A stretch of 64,000 nt of DNA from Bacteroidales bacterium UBA3754. GTDB lineage: Bacteria; Bacteroidota; Bacteroidia; Bacteroidales; UBA1715. Shown piece by piece: positions 34,813 through 42,043 of the stretch. The notes beneath the pieces are model-generated. The model ran no database searches. It was given only the letters and a program-made list of their open reading frames with translations, and was not told where the DNA came from. The position numbers were made by a program, and so were the translations under genes. Position 1 is the first letter of the stretch. Each line of letters begins with the position of its first letter. Where the stretch lies: positions 1 to 64,000 of the forward strand of contig DFGI01000070.1 in the NCBI GenBank assembly GCA_002371705.1. The letters are read 5' to 3'.

Positions 34813-36291
34813 ATGCGAAAACTGGCTTTATTAATTCTTGCAATTGTTTGTAACATAGTTACATACGCGCTCGTTGCCTTGCCGTCGATTTTTAGCGACA
34901 ATATGGTGCTGCAACAAAATTCCACTGTGAAAATATGGGGATGGGCGAAAGCATACGAGGAAATAACCGTGACCACCAGCTGGGATAATAAATCCTACAA
35001 GGTAATGACTGGCAACAACATGTCGTGGGAGGTTGATGTTACCACGCCCGAAGGAAGTTTTACTCCGTATGAAATCACGGTTGAGGGCTGGCGAAAACTA
35101 ACTCTCAAAAACGTGTTGATAGGCGAGGTGTGGCTCTGTTCGGGACAGTCGAATATGGAATGGTCGCCGCGAAACGGCATAGAGAACGGCGAACAGGAAA
35201 TTGCCGCCGCACAGTATCCTAACATTAGATTTTTTCAGGTCGTGCCTCGAAAATCCGACACGCCGCAAGACGATTTGCACGGCGAATGGAAGCCGTGTTC
35301 GCCCGAAACTATGATAGACTTCAGTGCCATCGGTTATTTTTTCGCCCGTGATTTGCATAAAGAACTGAACGTGCCGATTGGAATGATTGGCTCATACGTT
35401 GGCGGCTCGCCAATTGAAACGTGGATGCCGTCTTATGGAAAGTCACCGAATTATGTGGCTAATGCGACTGCAAAAAAATTGCCCGACACTCCGTGGAGTC
35501 CGAAAGAACCCGGCTGTTTGTACAATGCGATGATTGCCCCGATTACTAATTTCACAATCAAAGGTTTTTTGTGGTATCAGGGCGAAGCGAACGAACCCAA
35601 TGCCAATGCGTATCTGGGACTTTTACAGACATTGATTTATGATTGGCGCAAGGAGTGGATAAATTGCACGGGCAGACAGTGGAATCAGATGCCGTTTTAT
35701 TTCGCTCAGATTTCGCCATTCAATTATGGAACAAAAAATGCCTGTCCCGTAATTCAAGCTGCTCAATTGGAAATTCCTAATATAGTTGCCAATTCTGCAA
35801 TGGTTGTCACCAGCGATGTGGTTGACGATGTGAACAATATCCATCCGAAGGACAAACTGACAGTGGCTCATCGCTTTGCCAACATTGCCATTTCCGAAAC
35901 GTACGGCAGAAAAATGGACCAGAACAAGCTGTTTTGTCCGTATAGCGTGGATGCTTATAAGATGGACAAAGGCGTGTTCTTGATTTTTAAGAACGCGAAG
36001 GATTTACGTTCGACCACAAAAAAAATTGAAGGTTTTGAAGTGGTGGGAGATAATGGCGTTTGGTATCCTGCAAAAGCAACGATAGTGAAAAATGAAGAAA
36101 CAGGTACGTATAACCGTGTGAATTTGTATTGTTCAAAGGTAAAAGAACCGAAAATGGTTTCGTATGCTTGGAGCAACACGGCACTGCCTTCGTTGCGGAA
36201 CGAATATGATTTGCCCGCGTCGTGTTTCATTATTGATGAAGTACGGAACGGAGATGAAGAAATTACGCCTGATCCCGTGGATGAAAAATAA
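34813..36291 (+). CDS. Sialate O-acetylesterase, secreted
   Basis: This 492-residue SGNH-like esterase has a signal peptide (ALLILAIVCNIVTYALVA). An N-terminal beta domain (about 20-100) is followed by the catalytic domain with the nucleophile in LCSGQSNMEW, GSYVGGSPIETWMPS, the FLWYQGEANE block and a His in NNIHPKDK. It would remove O-acetyl groups from sialic acid or similar sugars, letting cells use host mucin glycans. It ends in a short acidic tail. It starts 10 bases after prfC; no sialidase is adjacent. Confidence 0.92.
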   Translation: MRKLALLILAIVCNIVTYALVALPSIFSDNMVLQQNSTVKIWGWAKAYEEITVTTSWDNKSYKVMTGNNMSWEVDVTTPEGSFTPYEITVEGWRKLTLKNVLIGEVWLCSGQSNMEWSPRNGIENGEQEIAAAQYPNIRFFQVVPRKSDTPQDDLHGEWKPCSPETMIDFSAIGYFFARDLHKELNVPIGMIGSYVGGSPIETWMPSYGKSPNYVANATAKKLPDTPWSPKEPGCLYNAMIAPITNFTIKGFLWYQGEANEPNANAYLGLLQTLIYDWRKEWINCTGRQWNQMPFYFAQISPFNYGTKNACPVIQAAQLEIPNIVANSAMVVTSDVVDDVNNIHPKDKLTVAHRFANIAISETYGRKMDQNKLFCPYSVDAYKMDKGVFLIFKNAKDLRSTTKKIEGFEVVGDNGVWYPAKATIVKNEETGTYNRVNLYCSKVKEPKMVSYAWSNTALPSLRNEYDLPASCFIIDEVRNGDEEITPDPVDEK

Positions 36292-36373
36292 ATTCAATTT
36301 TATCTTACAGATTGCTATTCACCTTTTCAACCACTATTCTAAATTACGTTTGGGAAAATTTGTCTGTAAACAT

Positions 36374-36401
36374 AAAAAGCAACTCAATAGAGTTGCTTTT
36401 T
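36374..36401. terminator. Bidirectional intrinsic terminator
   Basis: There is a perfect 12-bp stem AAAAAGCAACTC (36374-36385) / GAGTTGCTTTTT (36390-36401) with an AATA loop. It lies between the convergent esterase and ferredoxin genes, and the A- and T-runs suit both directions. Confidence 0.9.
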
Positions 36402-36422
36402 AGTTTTTGATTTTGAAGATTT

Positions 36423-36593
36423 CTATTCTTCTGGTTTGATTGCACCAGTTGGGCAAACTTCTTCGCACGTACCGCAGTCAGTACAAGTGTCTGGGTTTAC
36501 TTTGAAAATGTCGCCTTCTTCAATAGCACCTACTGGGCATTCGCCTTGGCAAGCACCACATGCTATACAATCTTCTGAAATTTTGTGAGCCAT
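36423..36593 (-). CDS. 2[4Fe-4S] ferredoxin
   Basis: This 56-residue protein has two CxxCxxCxxxCP-type clusters: CIACGACQGECP and CTDCGTCEEVCP, spaced as in bacterial 8Fe ferredoxins. It would carry low-potential electrons in the cytosol for pyruvate:ferredoxin oxidoreductase or similar anaerobic enzymes. The start MAHKISED and the length match clostridial-type ferredoxins. It stands alone on the minus strand between the bidirectional terminator and a membrane-protein gene. Confidence 0.95.
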   Translation of the reverse strand: MAHKISEDCIACGACQGECPVGAIEEGDIFKVNPDTCTDCGTCEEVCPTGAIKPEE

Positions 36594-36685
36594 AATTTTA
36601 TAATTTTAAGTTGTTTGTAATTCTTTTGCAATAATACGAAATTTTTAATCTTTTTCACACAGACTGTATTTAATTTTCGGAATAA

Positions 36686-37471
36686 TCATTTCGATGGTGG
36701 CAATCCGTCCCACAATTCATCATCCGTATATACAGAACCGCAACTGCATTTCATTTTATACGGTTTGTCGGGAAAGAGTTTGACGTACAGTTCAACTCTC
36801 TCTCGCAAAGATAGTTGCAATGGGTCTGACATATTGTTCATCCATAAGCCCATAACCAATAATGGTTCGTGAACGGGTGGCCGCCAACCATCCCAAACGC
36901 ACGTTTTTGTGTAGTATTTAAAGTGCATTCCAACAATATGTTCTGTAATAAAATCGTTGGGTAAGTTTTCGTATTGCTCTACTGGAGTTTGTTCTATTAT
37001 TGTTGCGGATTTCTTGAATTCCTGTCCTGCAATAAACGCAATGACAAAACCTAAAACAAGAGGGACAAAGAAACTGTATTTTGTGATTTTCTCTGTTTTT
37101 CTGAAACTTTTAACGATTGTTCTTGACAGTATGTGAAAAACCAATAATCCCAATGGTAATCCTAATGAAATAAACCATCCGATTTCCTCACCAAGGAAAA
37201 TCAATAAATAGATGAATGTGGTAAACAACAACCCGAATGACAATCCTGTGAAAATAGGTGTTTTAGCCGTATCGAAAAAGAAAGTTGCGAGATAAAAACC
37301 AATACAATATATAAAGACGACGGCCGCCCATGCTGTTGGGTAGCAAAATGCGGTAAATTCCAGTGAACACCGATAGAGAAAATACAAAGCGATGATTTCT
37401 AATAAAACATTCAAAAATTTCACATCGCTTAATTCTTCTATACCTAAAAATGTCTTTAATAGTTTTTTCAT
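36686..37471 (-). CDS. Multi-spanning membrane protein of unknown function
   Basis: This 261-residue protein has about five hydrophobic helices in the first 160 residues (IALYFLYRCSLEF, AAVVFIYCIGFYLATFFF, GLLFTTFIYLLIFLG, LGLPLGLLVFHIL, FFVPLVLGFVIAFIAG). A soluble C-terminal part of about 95 residues has paired cysteines in KMKCSCGSVYTDDE, possibly metal-binding. No family is recognised. A -7 element lies at 37501-37508. Confidence 0.75.
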   Translation of the reverse strand: MKKLLKTFLGIEELSDVKFLNVLLEIIALYFLYRCSLEFTAFCYPTAWAAVVFIYCIGFYLATFFFDTAKTPIFTGLSFGLLFTTFIYLLIFLGEEIGWFISLGLPLGLLVFHILSRTIVKSFRKTEKITKYSFFVPLVLGFVIAFIAGQEFKKSATIIEQTPVEQYENLPNDFITEHIVGMHFKYYTKTCVWDGWRPPVHEPLLVMGLWMNNMSDPLQLSLRERVELYVKLFPDKPYKMKCSCGSVYTDDELWDGLPPSK

Positions 37472-37500
37472 AATTTTTTTGTTCTCAAACTTTTGGTATT

Positions 37501-37508
37501 CAAAGGTA
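37501..37508 (-). promoter_or_regulatory. -7 promoter element (TACCTTTG) of the membrane-protein gene
   Basis: This is an exact TAnnTTTG match on the minus strand, 29 bases before the ATG at 37471. Confidence 0.55.
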
Positions 37509-37676
37509 AACTTTTTTTAGAAACCCTCACTTCAATCCGTAATTTTATCCGCTAAATTTTTTATTTTTAATTAAAAAATCCTATTTTTACCAATCAAATT
37601 TTTCCGAAATGGTGTGTTTTTCGAAAAATAGTGCAATTTTTTCTCCAAAAGATTTGGATAATTCCAAATCTTGTAT

Positions 37677-37710
<34 letters not shown>

Positions 37711-37751
37711 CTCTTTTGTAAATAACCACTTACGTGGACTGAATACGCTAT

Positions 37752-37788
37752 GCGACTTTTCGGCACGGGCCGGGGAGTCGCTTTTTTT
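37752..37788 (+). terminator. Orphan GC-rich terminator
   Basis: There is a two-part stem: GCGACT (37752-37757) with AGTCGC (37776-37781), and inside it CGGC (37761-37764) with GCCG (37769-37772). Symmetric three-base internal loops separate the two, and a run of seven Ts follows on the plus strand. No gene ends upstream on the plus strand; the neighbour at 36686-37471 runs the other way. It may end an unannotated RNA made from about 37510-37750, or be part of a mobile repeat. Confidence 0.65.
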
Positions 37789-37801
37789 ATGCTCAATTAT
37801 T

Positions 37802-37832
37802 AATGCACAATTCACAATGCATAATGCACAAT
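37802..37832. repeat. Dispersed short repeat, copy 2
   Basis: This copy matches the copy at 830-861 with one mismatch (core CACAATTCACAATGCAT). It lies between the orphan terminator and the palindromic repeat at 37870. Confidence 0.8.
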
Positions 37833-37869
37833 GTAGGGGGAATGGAGTTGCAGAGTCTGCCGTGGTGGC

Positions 37870-37917
37870 TGAGCTTGTCGAAGCCACAAACATTCGGCGT
37901 TCGTTTCGACAAGCTCA
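37870..37917. repeat. Inverted repeat TGAGCTTGTCGAA ... TTCGACAAGCTCA
   Basis: The 13-bp arms at 37870-37882 and 37905-37917 are perfect inverted copies with a 22-base loop. Elements with the core GAGC(T/C)TGTCGAA are common as intergenic repeats in many bacterial genomes. Confidence 0.8.
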
Positions 37918-37925
37918 ACGACCGC

Positions 37926-37980
37926 CGTCATGTCGAACGGAGCGGAGCGGAGTGAGACATCTCATCAATAAAGAAAAATA
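37926..37980 (+). repeat. 55-bp upstream block, copy 1
   Basis: This block begins CGTCATGTCGAACG and ends AAAGAAAAATA. It recurs at 38535-38589 with 53 of 55 bases identical. Each copy lies about 25-30 bases upstream of a secreted-protein start codon. It contains the AGCGGAG repeat core found in other intergenic elements and probably carries the promoter region of the two genes. Confidence 0.85.
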
Positions 37981-38003
37981 TTGTTTAACTAAAACATATA
38001 AAT

Positions 38004-38465
38004 ATGAATAGAAAAATAATTACAACAATGGCACTTGTGGCGGCGGCGGTTGGGTCGTTTGCACAGAGTGCGGTTTCGTCGGCGGGCTACGAGGCCACGG
38101 GCGATGGAACGGTGAGTGCCACCATTGGGCAGGTTGCCTACCTTACGGCTACGGGCGACGGCGGAAGCATTGCGCAGGGCGTTCAGCAGGCCTTTGAAAT
38201 TACAACGGAAACGGGCATTGAAATCACCGAAATCCAACTTTCGGCATACCCGAACCCAACGAGCGACGTGCTGAACCTGAAAATTGACGGAGATTTTGGC
38301 ACTGTGACCTACGCTTTGTACAACAATTCTTCGGCATTGGTGACGAAAGGCACGGCAAACGGTTCGGAAACCCAAATCCAAATGGGCGCGTACAAACCAG
38401 GCGTGTATTTCCTTGAAGTGAAGATGGACGGGAAGGCGAAGAAATTCAAAGTAGTTAGGAATTAG
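38004..38465 (+). CDS. Small T9SS-exported protein with C-terminal sorting domain
   Basis: This 153-residue protein has a signal peptide (ALVAAAVGSFAQ), a short mature segment with the SAGYEATGDGTVSATIGQV motif common in small Bacteroidota surface proteins, and a complete type A sorting domain (about 80-153: LSAYPNPTSDVLNLKI at its start, YKPGVYFLEVK and KKFKVVRN at its end). That domain directs type IX secretion and attachment at the cell surface. It is the clearest T9SS marker in the window. Its upstream region shares the 55-bp block with the next gene. The bulk function is unknown. Confidence 0.92.
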   Translation: MNRKIITTMALVAAAVGSFAQSAVSSAGYEATGDGTVSATIGQVAYLTATGDGGSIAQGVQQAFEITTETGIEITEIQLSAYPNPTSDVLNLKIDGDFGTVTYALYNNSSALVTKGTANGSETQIQMGAYKPGVYFLEVKMDGKAKKFKVVRN

Positions 38466-38468
38466 TGT

Positions 38469-38530
38469 TAATGCGTAATGCTCAATGCGTAATGCTTAAT
38501 TCACAATGCATAATGCACAATTCACAATGA
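38469..38530. repeat. Dispersed short repeat, copy 3 (extended)
   Basis: This 62-base run of degenerate AATGC-(A/T)AAT units contains the core CACAATGCATAATGCACAAT. It follows the stop of the sorting-domain gene and precedes the 55-bp block copy 2. It appears longer than other copies through extra internal units. Confidence 0.75.
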
Positions 38531-38534
38531 TTGT

Positions 38535-38589
38535 CGTCATGTCGAACGAAGCGGAGCGGAGTGAGACATCTCATCAAAAAAGAAAAATA
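38535..38589 (+). repeat. 55-bp upstream block, copy 2
   Basis: 53 of 55 bases match the block at 37926-37980. It lies 28 bases upstream of the lectin-like gene, so both genes share a near-identical 5' region. Confidence 0.85.
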
Positions 38590-38617
38590 AATTTTGTTTA
38601 ATTAAATACGTATAAAA

Positions 38618-39865
38618 ATGAAGAAATTAGTTTTAACATTGACTTTGGCGATTGCGGCGTTGTTGTCGTTCGCCCAGATTCCGCAGACATTCAGTTACCA
38701 AGGCGTGGTGCGGGACGCCGACAGCAAGATTGTGGCTGAAAAGCCGATTACGGTAAGCGTGCAGATTTTGCAGGGAACCGACGAAGGTGCGGAGGTTTAC
38801 GCTGAAACCCACCAAGTTACCACCAACGCAAACGGTTTGATGACCTTTGAATTGGGAAGCAAGAATGCTGAGGATTTTGCAAAAATTGACTGGAGCAACG
38901 CTCCCTATTTTGTAAAGACTATTGCCGAGTTCGACGGCAAGCAGATTCAGGGCGTAACGCCGCTGTTGGCAGTGCCGTACGCTCTCTATGCCGCAAAAGC
39001 AGGAAATGCTGATGTTGATTTAAGCGAGTATTACAAAAAATCCGATGTTGATAATCTTCTTTCTGAATTGAATGCAAAAGTCGCAAAACTTGATAAACAG
39101 TTGAATCCGCCAATTTCAGGTGCAATAGAGTTTGCATTTTCCGTTTCCGCCGACAAGCAAATCTATTTCTCACAAGGAAATCTGCAATATCAGGCAAGCA
39201 CAGGCACATGGCGTTTCGCTGAACACCAGTATGATATGATTGGTTCGGACAATTCTAATATTTCAAGTTCAAACACAGGTTGGATAGATTTGTTCGGTTG
39301 GGGAACGAGCGGTTACAACAGCAAGAATCCGTATATGACAAGCACAAGTTATAGCGACTACGGCGACGGTTCGAACGACATAGCAGGAACGAACTACGAC
39401 TGGGGTGTTTACAACAAGATTTCCAACGGCGGAAATGCTGCTGGAATGTGGCGTACATTGACGAATAGCGAATGGAACTATGTGATTTCAAATAGAACCG
39501 ATGCCCGTTATTTGCGCGGAACGGCGACTGTGAATGGCGTGAACGGACTGATTTTGTTACCCGACAACTGGACATTGCCAATAGGAGTTACATTTACGTA
39601 TGGAGAAGGCGGTTGGTCGCAAAACACATATTCCGCTTCCGAATGGAGCAAGATGGAAGCGAACGGTGCGGTGTTTCTGCCTGCGGCGGGCTACCGTTAC
39701 GGGACGGGTGTGTACTATGTTGGTTCCGGCTACTATTGGTCGAGTTCGGCTAACGACAGCAACTCCGCGTACGGTCTGTACTTCAGCAGCGACGCCGTGG
39801 ACCCGGACGGCGGCAGCCGCGACGGCGGGCGATCTGTCCGTCTTGTGCGTGGTGTGGAGGAATAA
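38618..39865 (+). CDS. Secreted protein with C-terminal C-type-lectin-like (DGR-target-type) domain
   Basis: This 415-residue protein has a signal peptide (MKKLVLTLTLAIAALLSFA, cleavage before QIPQ). An N-terminal beta domain (about 20-130; FSYQGVVRDADSK, VPYALYAAKAGNA) is frequent in Bacteroidota surface proteins. A short coiled coil (about 136-166, YYKKSDVDNLLSELNAK) follows, then a formylglycine-generating-enzyme/FISUMP-like domain (about 170-415; MWRTLTNSEWNYVISNR, GVNGLILLPDNW, FLPAAGYR, YYWSSS, RSVRLVRG). The end from residue 358 looks like a DGR variable region (see the 39689-39865 entry). No reverse transcriptase or template repeat is in the window. A strong terminator follows at 39953. 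Confidence 0.85.
   Translation: MKKLVLTLTLAIAALLSFAQIPQTFSYQGVVRDADSKIVAEKPITVSVQILQGTDEGAEVYAETHQVTTNANGLMTFELGSKNAEDFAKIDWSNAPYFVKTIAEFDGKQIQGVTPLLAVPYALYAAKAGNADVDLSEYYKKSDVDNLLSELNAKVAKLDKQLNPPISGAIEFAFSVSADKQIYFSQGNLQYQASTGTWRFAEHQYDMIGSDNSNISSSNTGWIDLFGWGTSGYNSKNPYMTSTSYSDYGDGSNDIAGTNYDWGVYNKISNGGNAAGMWRTLTNSEWNYVISNRTDARYLRGTATVNGVNGLILLPDNWTLPIGVTFTYGEGGWSQNTYSASEWSKMEANGAVFLPAAGYRYGTGVYYVGSGYYWSSSANDSNSAYGLYFSSDAVDPDGGSRDGGRSVRLVRGVEE
39689..39865 (+). other. Candidate DGR variable region
   Basis: The last 58 codons are GC-rich compared with the rest of the window. In the 25 codons from 39752 to 39826, 20 end in C, and most are AAC, GAC, AGC, GGC, TAC, TCC or CGC, the products expected from random adenine substitution at AAC codons. 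Fixed landmarks (YYWSSS, CCG, RSVRLVRG) keep other codon forms. This is the pattern of DGR-diversified C-type-lectin receptors. The template and reverse transcriptase would have to be elsewhere in the genome. Confidence 0.5.
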
Positions 39866-39896
39866 TGCACAATTCATAATGCATAATGCTCAATGG
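39864..39896. repeat. Dispersed short repeat, copy 4
   Basis: AATGCACAATTCATAATGCA follows directly on the stop codon of the lectin-like gene (the stop and repeat share bases). It is the same family as 830-861. Confidence 0.75.
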
Positions 39897-39897
39897 T

Positions 39898-39926
39898 GAG
39901 ATTCCTCGCTTCGCTCGGAATGACGC
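39898..39926. repeat. GAGATTCCTCGCTTCGCTCGG-type intergenic repeat
   Basis: This reads TTCCTCGCTTCGCTCGGAAT. Related inverted copies lie at 40009-40046 (CATTCCG...CGAGG-x-AAGGAATCT) and a degenerate one at 40081-40112. The AGCG-AGG core is a frequent bacterial intergenic element. Confidence 0.7.
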
Positions 39927-39952
39927 GGCTGGCGGGGAATACAATGAAAGAT

Positions 39953-39990
39953 AAGTGAAAATGGCGGAGCCATTTTCACTTTTCTTTTTC
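39953..39990 (+). terminator. Intrinsic terminator after the lectin-like gene
   Basis: There is a perfect 13-bp stem, AAGTGAAAATGGC (39953-39965) with GCCATTTTCACTT (39969-39981), a GGA loop, and a T-rich tail. It lies between the two inverted GAGGAATCT-type repeats. Confidence 0.88.
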
Positions 39991-40008
39991 TCCCTTTCCT
40001 GAGGCGCC

Positions 40009-40046
40009 GTCATTCCGTAGCCGAGCAGCGCGAGGCAAGGAATCTG
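40009..40046. repeat. GTCATTCCG-type intergenic repeat, inverted copy
   Basis: This is an inverted relative of the element at 39898-39926, with an insertion in the middle (GTAGCCGAGCAGCGCGAGG). The pair encloses the terminator. Confidence 0.6.
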
Positions 40047-40050
40047 TTTT

Positions 40051-40082
40051 AATGCCCAATTCACAATGCATAATGCACAATG
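40051..40082. repeat. Dispersed short repeat, copy 5
   Basis: This is a close match to the copy at 37802-37832, with CC in place of CA near the start. It lies upstream of the partial palindrome and the VOC gene stop. Confidence 0.8.
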
Positions 40083-40125
40083 GAGAGATGCCTCACTCCG
40101 TTCGGAAAAAAATCTCTGTTTGCAA

Positions 40126-40147
40126 ACGCATTCAATGCGTCCCTACA
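40126..40147. repeat. Partial copy of the TGTAGRGAC palindrome
   Basis: Perfect inverted ACGCATT / AATGCGT arms around one base are followed by CCCTACA, the same outer arm as the palindrome at 27462-27491. The left outer arm has diverged. It ends 2 bases before the stop codon of the VOC gene at 40150. Confidence 0.55.
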
Positions 40148-40149
40148 AA

Positions 40150-41226
40150 TTATTCCTTATATTTTTTGAATTTCAGTGCCTTCAACAAAAGGTTTGGCAA
40201 CGGTTTTTGTGGGTCGCGTCCTTTGAGTTTCAGGGCGAACCATTTTGTCAATGGAATTTTGTATGCTTCGGTGAATTCTATCAGCGTACCGCCCATGTCT
40301 TCAATGTAGGCGAACATTCCCGATGAATCTCCCATGTCAAAGTCTTGTCCGTTAAGCACTTCGAGCGTGTCAACGGTGAACGGATAACCTTTTTCTTTAC
40401 AGACGTTACGGAGTACGTCAAGCCCCTGCACGTCGAAGCAGAGGTGAATGAAGCCACGGTCGCCCCAAAAACGTCCTTCGAACATTTTCTTTGGTTCGCG
40501 GTCGGTTACTTCCACAAGTTCTATCTCGCTGGCACCGAATATCTTACCAAATCCGCCTATACGTTCTTCGGAATGACGGAGCAACAATCTTTTGAATGAA
40601 TTGTTTCCGCCTGGAACAAATGAAAAATCGTCACAAACGGCTGATTCAGTATTGTAAACTTCTATGTCGTAGCCAAGAATGTCTTTGTACAAGTCTTTGG
40701 CTTTTTCAATGTCAGGCACGCCAATTACCGCACCAACCGAAAGACCTGTGATTTTTCCTTCGTCTTTGTATTTACTTGCATCGTAAACTACTTGGAAATA
40801 GTTTCCGAATGGATCTTGCAACCAGAAATATTTGTCGCCTTTCGGGTCGGTTACCATCTCCGATGTTTTAGTGCCGTCGGTTTTGGCCTTGAAAAATGCC
40901 AATGCTTTTTCAAGATTGTCGGTTTTTATTTTTCCTGCGAAAATCCCTAAGTCTCCCAACTGTATGTCGAATAAAGGTTTTGTTGATTCGTGCGATTTGT
41001 ATTGCCAAATCTCGAATCCGCCACCGCCTTGCAAGCTAACGGCCAAAATGGCATGACGGCGATGGGGAACACCGCCTGTGTAACGAAGCATATATTTCGC
41101 TTCAGAATCGTCGTCAAGAATTTTTATATCGGCACCGAAATTTTCGCGGTACCATTTCCAAGCCGCATGCACATCGGTCACGCCGATGCCAAGTTGCTCC
41201 ATTCCTCGTATATAATATTTGTCCAT
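40150..41226 (-). CDS. Two-domain VOC (glyoxalase/dioxygenase-like) protein
   Basis: This 358-residue cytosolic protein has two vicinal-oxygen-chelate domains: about 5-135 (MEQLGIGVTDVHAAWKWYRE, DPFGNYFQVVYDAS) and about 145-330 (LSVGAVIGVPDIEKAKDLYKDILG, GFIHLCFDVQG, FAYIEDMGGTLIEFTEAYK). VOC proteins bind a metal and act as epimerases, lyases or dioxygenases; the substrate cannot be told here. Its C-terminal end carries a basic RDPQKPLPNLLLKALKFK tail. It is the last gene of a minus-strand run with an SDR and dacB. Confidence 0.82.
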   Translation of the reverse strand: MDKYYIRGMEQLGIGVTDVHAAWKWYRENFGADIKILDDDSEAKYMLRYTGGVPHRRHAILAVSLQGGGGFEIWQYKSHESTKPLFDIQLGDLGIFAGKIKTDNLEKALAFFKAKTDGTKTSEMVTDPKGDKYFWLQDPFGNYFQVVYDASKYKDEGKITGLSVGAVIGVPDIEKAKDLYKDILGYDIEVYNTESAVCDDFSFVPGGNNSFKRLLLRHSEERIGGFGKIFGASEIELVEVTDREPKKMFEGRFWGDRGFIHLCFDVQGLDVLRNVCKEKGYPFTVDTLEVLNGQDFDMGDSSGMFAYIEDMGGTLIEFTEAYKIPLTKWFALKLKGRDPQKPLPNLLLKALKFKKYKE

Positions 41227-41230
41227 AGTT

Positions 41231-42043
41231 TTATGTTGGATTTATTTTCGTCGCTAATATATGAAAAAGTGCTGGAATTTTTCGGTAAATCTGCACCATA
41301 ATTAGTTCCGATTTACCAACCAGCAGTTCATGTTTTTTCTTTGCCATTCCTTTAAGAATCCGTTTTGCACATACGGTTGCGTTAAGACCTTTGGCCTGTC
41401 CGGGGTCCATTTCGCCGTGCGGAGTGCCGTCTTTCGTCAATGCCGAAATGGAAATATCGGTGTTTATCCGTCCCGGAGAAATAATGGTGACTGCAATGTT
41501 TTTCGACCGCATTTCAATATCGAGTGCTTCGTAGAATCCGTATATGGCGTGTTTTGCCGCACAATACGCCGAACGTTGTGGAAATCCAAAACATCCTGAT
41601 ATACTGCTTGTTACGGCAATATGACCAAAGCCGTTAGCTATCATTTGTGGAAGAACGGCTTTGGTGATGATAATGGAACTGAAATAGTCGATTTCCATTA
41701 TTTTTCTGTCGTTTGCGATTGGCGTTTCAATGGTGAGGGAACGTTGGCTGATGCCGCCGTTGTTTACCAAAACGTCAATTCTTCCATAAATAGCAATGGC
41801 TTCGCGGGATTTTTCATCCAAAGTGTCGGTTTGTTCCAAGTCAAGCGGAAACACGGTGCATTTGCCTCCGTTTTGTTCGCATTGTTTGGCAATTTCCGTC
41901 AACTTTTCAATCCGTCGTGCCGACAAAATAAGCGAAACACCCGATATTTTGGAGTAGGCGAGGGCGAGTTCTTTGCCGATTCCGCTCGAAGCACCTGTAA
42001 TCCAAATGACTTTATTTGCAAAATATGTCTGTGGATTCGCCAT
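41231..42043 (-). CDS. Short-chain dehydrogenase/reductase
   Basis: This 270-residue classical SDR has TGASSGIGKELALAYS for the dinucleotide, NNGG after beta-4, and the Ser-Tyr-Lys catalytic set in VTSSISGCF and SAYCAAKH. The C-terminal part (KGMAKKKHELLVGKSELIM) is typical of lipid or steroid-type SDRs such as DltE/YqjQ-like enzymes. The substrate is unknown. The start overlaps the dacB stop by one base, so the two are coupled, and the VOC gene follows 4 bases later. Confidence 0.88.
   Translation of the reverse strand: MANPQTYFANKVIWITGASSGIGKELALAYSKISGVSLILSARRIEKLTEIAKQCEQNGGKCTVFPLDLEQTDTLDEKSREAIAIYGRIDVLVNNGGISQRSLTIETPIANDRKIMEIDYFSSIIITKAVLPQMIANGFGHIAVTSSISGCFGFPQRSAYCAAKHAIYGFYEALDIEMRSKNIAVTIISPGRINTDISISALTKDGTPHGEMDPGQAKGLNATVCAKRILKGMAKKKHELLVGKSELIMVQIYRKIPALFHILATKINPT

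Noticed and set aside
34056..34976. Long minus-strand frame inside prfC
   Set aside because: Shadow of the strongly conserved prfC coding frame; no independent evidence.
38618..39865. Calling the lectin-like protein a proven DGR target
   Set aside because: Without a template repeat or reverse transcriptase in the window it remains a hypothesis, listed only as a candidate.
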